Shown here piece by piece: positions 37,284 to 46,150 of a stretch of 64,000 bases of DNA; the stretch's first letter is position 1; the number at the start of each line of letters is the position of its first letter. The notes beneath the pieces were generated by a model. It saw only the letters and a list, made by a program, of their open reading frames with translations, searched no databases and had not been told where the DNA came from. The translations under genes and the position numbers were made by a program. Origin of the DNA: Bifidobacterium sp. ESL0704 (GTDB lineage Bacteria; Actinomycetota; Actinomycetes; Actinomycetales; Bifidobacteriaceae); assembly GCF_029392075.1 (NCBI RefSeq), contig NZ_CP113929.1, forward strand, positions 1,674,001 to 1,738,000, read 5' to 3'.

Positions 37284-37327
37284 ATCACCAATGTGATATA
37301 TTTGCAACATAGTGATAAATACATCAC
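37284..37327 (+). promoter_or_regulatory. Paired GTGAT/ATCAC inverted repeats, probable HTH operator
   Basis: Two inverted repeats lie side by side: ATCAC-4-GTGAT (37284-37297) and GTGAT-6-ATCAC (37312-37327). They are about 50 bp before the start of the membrane protein gene that is co-transcribed with a small Cro/CI-type regulator. Autoregulation by that regulator is likely but inferred. Confidence 0.55.
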
Positions 37328-37375
37328 TTTATTTGCAGCCAAGAACGGCCCATAACCGCCGGAAAGGAACCGAAG

Positions 37376-37870
37376 ATGCCAACGCTGTCACATCGTTTCA
37401 ATCCCAAAAGCTGGTCGCTGAACCAGATACGCAAAGCTCAATTCACCTGCATGCTCGCAGCCTCTATCATCTCACTTCCCGCAGTGTTCTTTCCCGACAC
37501 TTGGATCTGGCAGCATTTTCTGTGCATGGTTGGTTTCATCGTTCTGTCAGGAATCGATGCCGCTCTCAACAAACTCATTTCACGCGGCCCGAACGGCATG
37601 CTCACCATGGGATTGAACGATTCTGCGGAAAACAGATTGAAAGACGAGAGCGCACTGCTCCATGAGAATCAGGCGAATACCATATCCGTTTTTATCCTGT
37701 TCTTAGTGCTCATCTGCATCGCCATGATCAACCAATTCGTGTTGGGCAATTGGCTGCGTTTCAACGTTTACCTCTTGCTTTTCCTTGTCTCATTGATGTC
37801 GACGTTGCAGCTAGGATGTTATCTCTATCTCGAACACCGAGACCTGAAGGCCGCCGATGCCAAGGCTTAA
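37376..37870 (+). CDS. Small membrane protein, four predicted helices, unknown function
   Basis: This 164-residue protein has four hydrophobic segments (near residues 25-42, 47-63, 103-120 and 130-150) and a cytoplasmic loop with LTMGLNDSAENRLKDESALLHEN. No known family motif is evident. It overlaps the next gene, a YozG-type HTH regulator, by 14 bp. Pairs of a small membrane protein and a minimal Cro/CI regulator are common in Firmicutes and Actinobacteria, where the membrane partner is uncharacterised. RBS AAAGGAACCGAAG supports the ATG. Confidence 0.82.
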   Translation: MPTLSHRFNPKSWSLNQIRKAQFTCMLAASIISLPAVFFPDTWIWQHFLCMVGFIVLSGIDAALNKLISRGPNGMLTMGLNDSAENRLKDESALLHENQANTISVFILFLVLICIAMINQFVLGNWLRFNVYLLLFLVSLMSTLQLGCYLYLEHRDLKAADAKA

Positions 37871-38060
37871 CACCACACTCAAGCAGGTCCGGCAGCGCAA
37901 CGGCATGACGCAGTCAGAACTTGCCACGCTGGTCGGCGTACGACGGGAGACCATCATCCGGCTGGAAGCAGGCGCGTACAACCCCTCGCTCAAACTGGCA
38001 CTCGACATCGCCCACGTCTTCGACACCACAGTCGAAAAACTATTCTCTTTCGACGAATGA
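37857..38060 (+). CDS. Minimal XRE-family transcriptional regulator (YozG-like)
   Basis: The 67-residue protein is a bare Cro/CI helix-turn-helix (LKQVRQRNGMTQSELATLVG and RRETIIRLEAGAYNPSLKLAL) ending in FDTTVEKLFSFDE, typical of YozG-type regulators. Its start lies inside the end of the upstream membrane protein gene, with GAAGG before it, so the two are translated together. It probably binds the GTGAT repeats upstream of the pair. Confidence 0.92.
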   Translation: MPRLNTTLKQVRQRNGMTQSELATLVGVRRETIIRLEAGAYNPSLKLALDIAHVFDTTVEKLFSFDE

Positions 38061-38171
38061 ACCACGCCAATGAACCTGTATGTAACGCGCGACGATAACA
38101 AACCTTCAGTATTATTCAGGCACCGATAGCGTCCGTTCCCATAGGTCAGAGGCGGAATTATCCTTATTAGT

Positions 38172-39164
38172 ATGAACTACCGCGAAACCCAATCCGAACG
38201 TACCGATCTGCCTCTGGTCGTCATCCCCTCGATGTTCGCGGCCATGTACCAGCCAATCGCCACAAGCATGCGCATCCTGCGCAACGTCGCCCGCGTGCGC
38301 ATGTACCGCGATTTCAATATCGAGCCAGAAACCATCGTCGAACGCTGCAAAGATGCCGATATCGTCGTGGTCATCGGCTTCCACGTTACCGGCAAGCTGC
38401 TCGAGGAGCTAGGTGGCCACGTACGTTGCTTCGTCTTCGGAGGCACTGGCGTCTCCAATTTCATCGACCTGAAACGTACGAGGGAACTGGGTATCCGCGT
38501 CTGCAACACCGTCCATTACGGCGACGAGACGGTTGCGGAATATACGTTTGCGCTGATTTTCGAACTCGCACGTTCCATCGGCGCCATGGACCGCAACATC
38601 CGAGACGGCAACTGGAGCGGGCTGGAAGGCACCTCGCTCAGGGACAAGACCATCGGGCTCATCGGCTTCGGCGGCATCGGCCAGACCGTGGCCCGTATCG
38701 CCGACGGTTTCGGCATGCACACCTTGGTCTGGAACTCGCACGTCAACGCCGCCACCGCCCGTTCTTTGAGGGCGACCCGCATCGACAGCATCGGCGAACT
38801 TATGGCACATTCGGATATCGTGAGCCTCCATCTGCCGCTGAACGACGAGACGCAAAGGGTGGTGAGCGCCGCTGACCTGGACCAGCTCAAGCCAGGCAGC
38901 TACTTCATCAATACGGCACGAGCGGAGCTCATCGAGCCAGGAGCACTGGTCAACCGACTCAAGCGCGGCGATATCAAGGCCGCCATCGACGTCTACGACA
39001 AAGAGCCGTTGCCCGCGGACGATCCGCTGCGTTCTGTTCCCGGCACCATTCTTACCCCGCATGTCGCCTGGCGAGCCGATGACGCATATCGCGATCTTTC
39101 CCGCCAACTCGCCCGTTCGATTCTCGCCTTCTGCAACGGCGATCGCTTCAACGTGGTGGAATAA
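38172..39164 (+). CDS. D-2-hydroxyacid dehydrogenase family oxidoreductase
   Basis: This 330-residue NAD-dependent enzyme has the dinucleotide site TIGLIGFGGIGQTVARIAD and the catalytic Arg (FINTARAELIE), Glu (AAIDVYDKEPLPADD) and His (ILTPHVAWRADDA). It reduces 2-oxoacids to D-2-hydroxyacids; the exact substrate cannot be told. The pattern VCNTVHYGDETVAEYTFALI is usual for the catalytic domain. It is a single gene, convergent with the peptide transporter operon (4 bp between stops). The ribosome site is weak (GGCGGAA, about 17 bases from the ATG). Confidence 0.9.
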   Translation: MNYRETQSERTDLPLVVIPSMFAAMYQPIATSMRILRNVARVRMYRDFNIEPETIVERCKDADIVVVIGFHVTGKLLEELGGHVRCFVFGGTGVSNFIDLKRTRELGIRVCNTVHYGDETVAEYTFALIFELARSIGAMDRNIRDGNWSGLEGTSLRDKTIGLIGFGGIGQTVARIADGFGMHTLVWNSHVNAATARSLRATRIDSIGELMAHSDIVSLHLPLNDETQRVVSAADLDQLKPGSYFINTARAELIEPGALVNRLKRGDIKAAIDVYDKEPLPADDPLRSVPGTILTPHVAWRADDAYRDLSRQLARSILAFCNGDRFNVVE

Positions 39165-39168
39165 ACCA

Positions 39169-39981
39169 CTACAACGACGCTGCCGCCACCAGCTCGCGGG
39201 TATAGGCGCTCTTCGGCCGACTGAGCACCTCGTCGGTGGTACCGCTTTCGACCACCTTGCCGTCGTGGAGCACGACGATGCGGTCGGCGATGTGTTGCAC
39301 CACGCCCAGATCATGCGAAATCATAATGATGGCCGTTTCCGGACGCGACTTGCGAATGGCCGCAAACGCCTCGAGAATCTGCAAGCGTGCCGCCACATCG
39401 ATGGCACTCATGGGTTCATCGGCGACAATCAGTTTGGGGTCGGTGACCAGCGCACGTGCGATGGCGACGCGCTGGGCCTGTCCGCCCGAAAGATCGGCGG
39501 GATAATGATTCAGGAATTCGTCGGGATCGAGACCGACCAAAGACAGGGACTCACGCACTTTCCGGGCGATATCCGAATTCCCGGTTTTCGCGCGCTTGCG
39601 CTGAATATCAAGCGGCTCTGCAACGGACTTGACTACCGTCCAACGCGGATCGAGCGATGTGAACGGGCTTTGGAACACGAGACTTGATTCACGTCGCAAA
39701 CCCTGATATCCAACGGATTTTCGACCATCAACCGATTCGCCTTCAAAACTTACCGACCCCGAGCTCGGTTTGTCAAGTCCCAGCAGAATCCGGGTCAGTG
39801 TGGATTTGCCCGACCCGGAACCGCCAATCAGAGCAACGCACTCCCCCGCACATACTTTGATATCGACATCGTCGAGCGCGGCTTGCCGATCCTTTCCATG
39901 ACCGAACACCTTACCGACATGCCGGCCTTGCAACAACACCGTGTTGTTCCCACCGGTTTCCGTAGAACCTTTTCCATCCAT
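39169..39981 (-). CDS. Peptide-type ABC importer ATPase (OppF/DppF-like)
   Basis: This 270-residue ATPase has Walker A GGSGSGKSTLTRILLG, signature [15 protein letters not shown], Walker B KLIVADEPMSAID and the switch His in IMISHDLG. It is the last gene of a five-gene importer operon (binding protein, two permeases, two ATPases). The ATG at 39981 follows GAGG by five bases; the frame extends 69 bp upstream to a TTG but with unrelated residues. It energises uptake with the paired ATPase upstream. Substrates of this class include oligopeptides and nickel. Confidence 0.93.
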   Translation of the reverse strand: MDGKGSTETGGNNTVLLQGRHVGKVFGHGKDRQAALDDVDIKVCAGECVALIGGSGSGKSTLTRILLGLDKPSSGSVSFEGESVDGRKSVGYQGLRRESSLVFQSPFTSLDPRWTVVKSVAEPLDIQRKRAKTGNSDIARKVRESLSLVGLDPDEFLNHYPADLSGGQAQRVAIARALVTDPKLIVADEPMSAIDVAARLQILEAFAAIRKSRPETAIIMISHDLGVVQHIADRIVVLHDGKVVESGTTDEVLSRPKSAYTRELVAAASL

Positions 39982-40060
39982 CAAAACCTCATTTTCTTTT
40001 TTCGACACACCCAAACTAGGGCAATCAAAAACGCTCCCGCTTATTTCCAACGTTTCTTTT

Positions 40061-40855
40061 TTAAATGCCCTCGATTGGGTGTGCGGCTTGTCGCAGCGTC
40101 AGCTCCTTCGCCGCCCCAACCAACTTCTTCGTCTGCTCGACTTGCGGGTTTTCCAGCAAGTCGGCGGTCTTTCCCGATTCGATAATCTCTCCGTTATCAA
40201 GTACATAGCAGCGCGTCGTGGCACGGGCGAGCACCGAGAAATCGTGGGTGATGAAGAGCATCGAGGCGCCGGCCTTGTCCACCAGCGAGACGAGCAGGTC
40301 GACGATCTGGCGCTGCGTGATGGAATCGAGCGCCGTTGTGGGCTCATCGGCGATGATCAGGCGAGGCGAGGTGATCAAAGCCGTGGCAATGCCGACACGC
40401 TGTTGCTGGCCACCGGAAAGCTCGCTGGGATATTTTTTCGCCATCGTCTCGTCAAGCCCGACCTTCGCAAGCAGCGCGGCGACACGGGCCCGCCGATCCG
40501 CCTTATCCAAATCGTAATGAAGTCTCAGCGGCAGCTCGACCTGTTTGCCGACGCTCAGCACCGGATTCAACGATGACGCAGGATTCTGGAACACCGCCCC
40601 GATGTAACGCCCACGCAGACTTGCAAGAGCGGTTTCGTCGGCCCCGACGATCTGTGAATCCCCGAGAACGACGGAACCGGATACCTGAGCATTGACCGGC
40701 AGCAAACCGAGCATGGCCTTGGAAATCATCGACTTTCCGGAACCTGACGAACCAATCAGCCCGACACGTTCACCGTCGCCGATATGCAAATCGACACCGC
40801 GCACAATCGGCTTGCCGCTGATGGAAACACCAAGTTGTTTCACCTCAACGCTCAT
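40061..40855 (-). CDS. Peptide-type ABC importer ATPase (OppD/DppD-like)
   Basis: This 264-residue ATPase has Walker [16 protein letters not shown], signature [15 protein letters not shown], Walker [14 protein letters not shown] and FITHDFS. OppD-type proteins often carry a C-terminal Cys cluster; none is visible here. GGGGAAGCC precedes the ATG at 40855. It is the fourth gene of the operon and pairs with the OppF-like ATPase that follows after about 80 bp. Confidence 0.92.
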   Translation of the reverse strand: MSVEVKQLGVSISGKPIVRGVDLHIGDGERVGLIGSSGSGKSMISKAMLGLLPVNAQVSGSVVLGDSQIVGADETALASLRGRYIGAVFQNPASSLNPVLSVGKQVELPLRLHYDLDKADRRARVAALLAKVGLDETMAKKYPSELSGGQQQRVGIATALITSPRLIIADEPTTALDSITQRQIVDLLVSLVDKAGASMLFITHDFSVLARATTRCYVLDNGEIIESGKTADLLENPQVEQTKKLVGAAKELTLRQAAHPIEGI

Positions 40856-40962
40856 GGCTTCCCCTTCCACGATGGAATCCGTATATATTCCTGTCATAAT
40901 TCACAGATACCTGGTTGCCGGAAAGACACAACTTCGTTGCAGACCATAAAGAAACAGGCATC

Positions 40963-42093
40963 TTACGACCTCCGCAATTCCGGATTCGCAACCGGATCAA
41001 TAGCATCTCGCAGTACGTCACCGAACACGTTCAGCGCCACCACCACAAGTGTGACGATGAGGCCCGGCCAGAGCACAGTCAGCGGATAGACATTGATGAA
41101 CTTGACCGACGTGGCCAGCGAATGGCCCCAGCTTGGCACGCCGCTCGGCACGCCGACACCAAGGTAGGTCAGGCCGGATTCGGCGAGCACCGCAGTGCCT
41201 GCGGAAAGCGAAAGCTGGACCATGATGGTCGGCAGCGTGTTGGGCAGGATATGGTGCAGCATCACCGCTAGTCCCGAAGCGCCGTATGAAAGCGCGGAAC
41301 CCACATAGTCGGAATTGGCCGCCAGCAAGGCCTGCGGACGCGCTATACGCGCCAGGTTGAGACCATAGCCGATGCCACAGGCGACGATGATGACCGCGAC
41401 CGATGCCCCCATCGGAACCGCCAGAATCAGGGCAATCAGCACGGTCGGGATGGAAATCAGCGCATCCACGGCCACCACCGAGATGTTCGAAAGCGCAGAA
41501 TTGCGGGAAACCATCGCACTTATCAGCAAGATTCCCAACGCTCCGGCGAAGACGACGGACAACACCGCGATGAAAAGGTTCGTACGCGCCCCGGCCATCA
41601 GCCAGCTGAACACGTCTGCCCCGGTGCCGTCGGTACCAAGCCAGTGTGCGGCAGACGGCTTGGCCCAGACGTGATAACCGTCGGTCTTCCACAGCGATTG
41701 CGGGGTCCAGACCAACGAAACCAGCGAAACCGCTACCCACAAGGCCAGCACAATCAGCGCGAACTTGCCCTCGCCGCGCCGCCAGAGTGAACGCAATACA
41801 ATACCGGCTTTGCTTCTGGATCTCTTGTGTGCGCCATTACCACCATGCTCACCGACTCGTTCATGCAGTTCCGTCGTTCCCTCGGCGATGCCGGCGGCAT
41901 CAGCACCAAGTTGCATACTCGAAAAATCTACGCCAGCCCGTTCAATATTTGCTGTTTTATGGATAGTCATGCCACTTTGCGGTTTTTGAGAACCAGCGGC
42001 GGAAAAAGGTAAATTACCTGGCGCTGAATTCTCAGGATTCAAGCGCTCGGAAGATGCCATCGGTTCCGTTATAGATTCGTTATTCTCCATCAT
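40963..42093 (-). CDS. Peptide-type ABC importer permease (OppC/DppC-like), long N-terminus
   Basis: The 376-residue permease has the OppC core from about residue 105: LALWVAVSLVSLVWTPQSLW, WLGTDGTGADVFSWLMAGART and the conserved loop LPNTLPTIMVQLSLSAGTAVLAES. The first ~95 residues are a Ser/Asn/Gly-rich cytoplasmic extension not usual in the family. Its ATG overlaps the stop of the preceding permease gene (ATGA), so the two are translationally coupled. GGAGGAGAGCG precedes the start. Confidence 0.93.
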   Translation of the reverse strand: MMENNESITEPMASSERLNPENSAPGNLPFSAAGSQKPQSGMTIHKTANIERAGVDFSSMQLGADAAGIAEGTTELHERVGEHGGNGAHKRSRSKAGIVLRSLWRRGEGKFALIVLALWVAVSLVSLVWTPQSLWKTDGYHVWAKPSAAHWLGTDGTGADVFSWLMAGARTNLFIAVLSVVFAGALGILLISAMVSRNSALSNISVVAVDALISIPTVLIALILAVPMGASVAVIIVACGIGYGLNLARIARPQALLAANSDYVGSALSYGASGLAVMLHHILPNTLPTIMVQLSLSAGTAVLAESGLTYLGVGVPSGVPSWGHSLATSVKFINVYPLTVLWPGLIVTLVVVALNVFGDVLRDAIDPVANPELRRS

Positions 42094-43064
42094 CGCTCTC
42101 CTCCCTGCACGGCGTGCTTCAGACGTGGGTCGAGGAAGCGATGCAGCAGATCGACCAGGAAGCCCACAAAGAGGAAGAAGGCCGCCAGCATGAAGAGCTC
42201 GCTCTGCACCGCGATCAGGTCACGGTTGCCGAGGTCGGTGACCAGACCGGTACCGATGCCGGGCAGCGCGAACAGGTTCTCGATGACCATGACGCCGGTG
42301 ATCATGCCTGCGAACATCAGTCCGACCACACTGACCAACTGAGGTGTCGCCAGCCTTAGACCGACTTTGAGCGCGGCCTGACGACGGGTGTAGCCACAAG
42401 CCATCGCCTGGTCGATGTAACCGCTTTGCATCACGTCCCCCAGCGCCGAGCGCGTATAACGCATCAGGCTTGCACCGTCGATGATCCCGACCGTCAACGC
42501 CGGCAACACCAACGAGGCCAGCGCCGAACTGAAGCTGCCCCAACCAGCCTCCGGAAACCCTTGGGAAGGCAGGACACCCAACAATCCCGTGCCACGCCCA
42601 AAGAGCAGAATCAGCAGCAAACCGCCCCACAGCGCGGGAATGGCACCGCCGACGATGGCGAGAAAATGAAACGCGGAACGCACCGCCGGACGCGTGGCCA
42701 ACGTGGCCACCACCCCAAGCGTCAGGCCGATGGCGAGCGCCACGACAAGCCCCAACACGATCAGCGGGAAGGTCACCGAGGCGCGCATGGCGACGGTCGA
42801 GCTAATCGAGCGGCCGGTCAGAAGCGAGGTGCCGAAGTTGCCGTGCAGCAGGCCACCCATCCAACTGAGGTACTGCACCACCAGCGGCCGGTCGAGCCCC
42901 ATTTGCGAGCGCAACTGCGCCACACGCTCCGGCGGGGCGTTGAGACCGGCCATCACACTGGCCACGTCGCCCGGCAGAATGCGCAACGCGGCGAAAATCA
43001 CCACCGAAATGGCGAGCAGCGCCGCCACAAACAGCAGAAAGCGCCGAATGACGAATCGCAACAT
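42090..43064 (-). CDS. Peptide-type ABC importer permease (OppB/DppB-like)
   Basis: This 324-residue permease has the OppB order: N-terminal helix RRFLLFVAALLAISVVIFAA, ILPGDVASVMAGLNAPPERV, SWMGGLLHGNFGTSLLTGR, and the core loop AALKVGLRLATPQLVSVVGLMFAG. It makes the membrane pore with the OppC-like partner. GAGGTAAGGA precedes the ATG. The 159-bp gap separating it from the binding-protein gene contains palindrome array Y. Confidence 0.93.
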   Translation of the reverse strand: MLRFVIRRFLLFVAALLAISVVIFAALRILPGDVASVMAGLNAPPERVAQLRSQMGLDRPLVVQYLSWMGGLLHGNFGTSLLTGRSISSTVAMRASVTFPLIVLGLVVALAIGLTLGVVATLATRPAVRSAFHFLAIVGGAIPALWGGLLLILLFGRGTGLLGVLPSQGFPEAGWGSFSSALASLVLPALTVGIIDGASLMRYTRSALGDVMQSGYIDQAMACGYTRRQAALKVGLRLATPQLVSVVGLMFAGMITGVMVIENLFALPGIGTGLVTDLGNRDLIAVQSELFMLAAFFLFVGFLVDLLHRFLDPRLKHAVQGGER

Positions 43065-43074
43065 TCCTTACCTC

Positions 43075-43213
43075 ATTCCAATCTGCGCATTTGCGTTGAG
43101 AAGCAGATTTTCGACCTCGATTTTCTGCTTTTGCACGCAACAATCATCGTGCTTGCGTTGAAAAGCAGATTCCGACCCACATTTTTCTGCTTTTCAACGC
43201 ATTGTTGATTCCA
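43075..43213. repeat. Palindrome array Y: two units, 62-bp period
   Basis: Units begin TTGCGTTGAGAAGCAGA at 43091 and TTGCGTTGAAAAGCAGA at 43153, 62 bp apart. Each closes with a complementary arm (TCTGCTTTTGCACGCAA, TCTGCTTTTCAACGCA). A partial earlier arm (TCTGCGCATTTGCG) precedes them. As RNA each unit would form a strong hairpin between the binding-protein and permease cistrons. Confidence 0.85.
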
Positions 43214-43223
43214 CCGCCGTCCG

Positions 43224-44978
43224 CTACCTGCCCGCCGGTGTCATATATCTCACGTTGTAAAGGGGCAGCAGAGTCTGGTTCAGGTTGAGCGGGAAGCCGG
43301 ACACGCCCTTCTCCATCGCCGTGGTGATGCGGTAGTTGAAGAGCCAGTCGGCCGGCGCGTCCTGGCTGACCAGCCGCGCGGCACGAGCCAGCAATGCGTC
43401 GCACCCAGAGTCGCTGGAAGCGGCCATCGCCTGGTTGTAGTAGTCCTTGACCTTCTGGTTGCTGTAGTTGTAGTAGTACTGGTCGTTGACCCACTGCGAG
43501 AAGTCGTGGCTTTCGTTGTGATCGACCAGCGAGAGGTCGTAATCCTTGTTTTTCAGCACATCCTGCAACCACGTCGAGAACTCGACCACATTGACTTTCA
43601 GATCGATGCCGATGGGCTTCAGCTGGCTGCGCAACTGGTCGCCGAGTTCGGTGCCGTAGGTGTTGGCGTAGGTTAGCCGCAGCTCGAGCGGACGGTCTGG
43701 CGTAAAGCCGGCCTCCTTCATCAGCTCCTTGGCTTTGCCGACGTTGTGCGGGTACAGGCCGGTCAGGTCTTCATAGCCCGGGTCGAGCGAGGAAATCGGC
43801 CCGCCCAGTGCCTTGTCGGCCCCGCCGCGGGAAGCGATGAGCTGTTTGTGGTCGATGGCGTAGCGGATGGCCTGGCGCACACGCACATCCGAGGTCTTGG
43901 CGCCCTTGGAATTCATGGCGAGCACATATTTGTCGGTGTCGTCGCCCGCAGCCACGCGATAGTGCTCGCTGTCACGCACGAAAGGCTCGGCGAGATTCTC
44001 GGTGACCGGAGCGAGTACCTCAACGTCGCCGGATTTCAGAGCGTTGACGGCGGCGTTGTCATCGCCGAAATAGCGCAGCACGACGGTCGGGGTCTTGGCT
44101 TTGTTCGCGCCCCAATAGTGCGGATTGGCCTTCAGGGTGATGGAATCGTTCGGCACGAACTTGGCGAGCGTGTACGGTCCCGAGCCAACCGCCTGCGTTT
44201 TCATGTCATAATGAGCGTCACGGTCGAACACGAGCCCCGGCCTGCAGGCAAGCTCCCACAGCAGATTCGCATAAGGCGCGCTCAGATCGAGCCTGACGGT
44301 ATCGGCGTCCACTGCCGTCACCGACTTGAAGTTCATCAACGCCTCGGAATCGTGGTAATGCTTGGCCACCAGCTCGTTAATGGACCATGCCACGTCGTCG
44401 GCATCGAGTTTGTCGCCGTTGGAGAAGGCCATGCCATGATTCAGATGGAACGTATAGCTCGTTCCATCGGCATTCTTCTCCCAGCTTTTGGCCAGACCCG
44501 GCACGACCTTGTTCTCAGAATCGCGGGCGACGATTCCTTCGTAGACATTGCCGACAAGCACCTGGTCGAGCGAGGAACCGGATTGGTTGCGGATGTCGAG
44601 GTTCGTAGGCGCAAGCTTCAGCCCGATGGTGACGGTTTCGGCTTTGTGAGCCTTAACCATGCCGTCGCTGGCCTTTTGATTGCCGCGAATCAGCACAAAC
44701 GCAGCGATAAGCGCCACCACGACCACCGCCGCGACAATGACCCAGATCCAGCCTTTTTTCTTGCTGTTTCCCGTTTTACCGCCGTTGCCACCGGAACCGT
44801 GGCCGGCTTTGCCACCCGATACGCCTTTGACATGCGCGTTCAGCGTTTCGTCGGTGCTGGCCGCTTTGGCGCTTCCGCCGGCAACGTTTATCGCCTCGTT
44901 TTCGTTGGTGCCCGTTGTTTTGTTATCGGTTGCGTCGGTTGCATTGTTCTCGCCGTACGCACCTTGATTGGTAGGCAT
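43224..44978 (-). CDS. Family 5 solute-binding protein with N-terminal transmembrane anchor
   Basis: The 584-residue product is an oligopeptide-type binding protein (TVTIGLKLAPTNLDIRNQSGS, LNHGMAFSNGDKLDADDVAWS, VRQAIRYAIDHKQLI). It lacks a lipobox signal. Instead a hydrophilic Asn/Thr/Gly-rich segment of about 70 residues and a KKK are followed by one helix at about residues 76-97, so it would be held by a type II anchor. The ATG at 44978 is chosen because AGAGGA precedes it; an earlier ATG at 44999 lacks a ribosome site. It is the first gene of the importer operon and divergent from coaX. Confidence 0.92.
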   Translation of the reverse strand: MPTNQGAYGENNATDATDNKTTGTNENEAINVAGGSAKAASTDETLNAHVKGVSGGKAGHGSGGNGGKTGNSKKKGWIWVIVAAVVVVALIAAFVLIRGNQKASDGMVKAHKAETVTIGLKLAPTNLDIRNQSGSSLDQVLVGNVYEGIVARDSENKVVPGLAKSWEKNADGTSYTFHLNHGMAFSNGDKLDADDVAWSINELVAKHYHDSEALMNFKSVTAVDADTVRLDLSAPYANLLWELACRPGLVFDRDAHYDMKTQAVGSGPYTLAKFVPNDSITLKANPHYWGANKAKTPTVVLRYFGDDNAAVNALKSGDVEVLAPVTENLAEPFVRDSEHYRVAAGDDTDKYVLAMNSKGAKTSDVRVRQAIRYAIDHKQLIASRGGADKALGGPISSLDPGYEDLTGLYPHNVGKAKELMKEAGFTPDRPLELRLTYANTYGTELGDQLRSQLKPIGIDLKVNVVEFSTWLQDVLKNKDYDLSLVDHNESHDFSQWVNDQYYYNYSNQKVKDYYNQAMAASSDSGCDALLARAARLVSQDAPADWLFNYRITTAMEKGVSGFPLNLNQTLLPLYNVRYMTPAGR

Positions 44979-45170
44979 ACTTTCCTCTTTGATAGACATC
45001 CAATGAATTCGCTAGCCGCCCTCACGGGTCGTCTGCGGTTCCCATCTTACGAATACCGATAGATTTACGACACCTGCAGCGTATGATGGTGCATAAGAGA
45101 TTATAGGAACGCCGCTTGCCTGCATGGCGGCGGAATGTCTATACAGCAGAACCTTGAGAGGGCGGACGAA

Positions 45171-45947
45171 ATGCTACTCGCGATCGATATCGGCAACACC
45201 AACATCGAAATCGGCGTCGTGGACGACAGCACCCCCGTCGCCGCCATCACCGACACCTGGCACATCACCACCAAAACCTTCAGGACCAGTGACGAATACG
45301 GCCTGCTGCTGCTCCAATTCCTCGAAACCGGCGGATACGACCCCGAGGACGTCGAGGATGTCATCATCGCTTCCGTCGTCCCGCAGATCATGCATTCCTT
45401 CCGCTCCTCCATCGTCAAATTCCTGGATATCGACCCGATCATCGTCGGCCCCGGCGTGAAATCGGGGTTGTCCATCCGCATGGACGATCCGAAATCACTG
45501 GGGGCGGACTGTCTGGCGGATTGCGTCGGAGCGTATGACGTCTACGGCGGCCCGGTGCTGGTGGCCGATTTCGGCACGGCGACCACGTTCAATTACGTCG
45601 ACGGCAACAAGTCCATCACCGCCGGGCTGATCAGCCCGGGCCTGCAGACCTCCATCAGTTCCCTGGTATCGGGAACCGCCCAGCTGCCGGAAGTGGAAAT
45701 CACCCGGCCGGATTCGATCCTCGCCAAAGGCACGAAAACCGCGATGCAGGCGGGTCTCTACTACAACTTCCTCGGCGGCATCGAACGGACGGTCGGCCAA
45801 TTCCGTCACGAGATCAAGGAGGATTTCAAGGTGGTGGCCACCGGCGGCCTTGGCTCGGTCTTCAAAGACGACACCGAGGCCATCGATGTCTACGACCCTG
45901 ACCTGATCTTCAAAGGCATGACCGTCATCTATCGCCTCAACGCCTGA
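45171..45947 (+). CDS. coaX: Type III pantothenate kinase
   Basis: This 258-residue kinase has the ASKHA phosphate motifs MLLAIDIGNTNIEIGVVDD and VLVADFGTATTFNYVD, and GPGVKSGLSIRMDDPKSLGADC. The usual GADR in the substrate site reads GADC here. It catalyses the first step of coenzyme A synthesis. The ATG at 45171 gives the normal start directly before the first motif, with GAGAGGG eight bases upstream. The 203-bp gap after it shows nothing recognisable. Confidence 0.93.
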   Translation: MLLAIDIGNTNIEIGVVDDSTPVAAITDTWHITTKTFRTSDEYGLLLLQFLETGGYDPEDVEDVIIASVVPQIMHSFRSSIVKFLDIDPIIVGPGVKSGLSIRMDDPKSLGADCLADCVGAYDVYGGPVLVADFGTATTFNYVDGNKSITAGLISPGLQTSISSLVSGTAQLPEVEITRPDSILAKGTKTAMQAGLYYNFLGGIERTVGQFRHEIKEDFKVVATGGLGSVFKDDTEAIDVYDPDLIFKGMTVIYRLNA

Positions 45948-46150
45948 TGCCGGTCGTCGCCGCGACCGCATAACCTGTCAAACTCGCATCTTTGCCGTCG
46001 CTGCGGCCAACGCGGCGAAACAAAAGATACAGGAGCGATAACCCGTCACAGGCATCCTCAAATGGCTGACAACGAAACAAAAACGCAGCTTGCGCAATCC
46101 AATGGCGACGTTGGCCGACAGAACGTTCCTGCCGTACGCAGAAACGCCGC

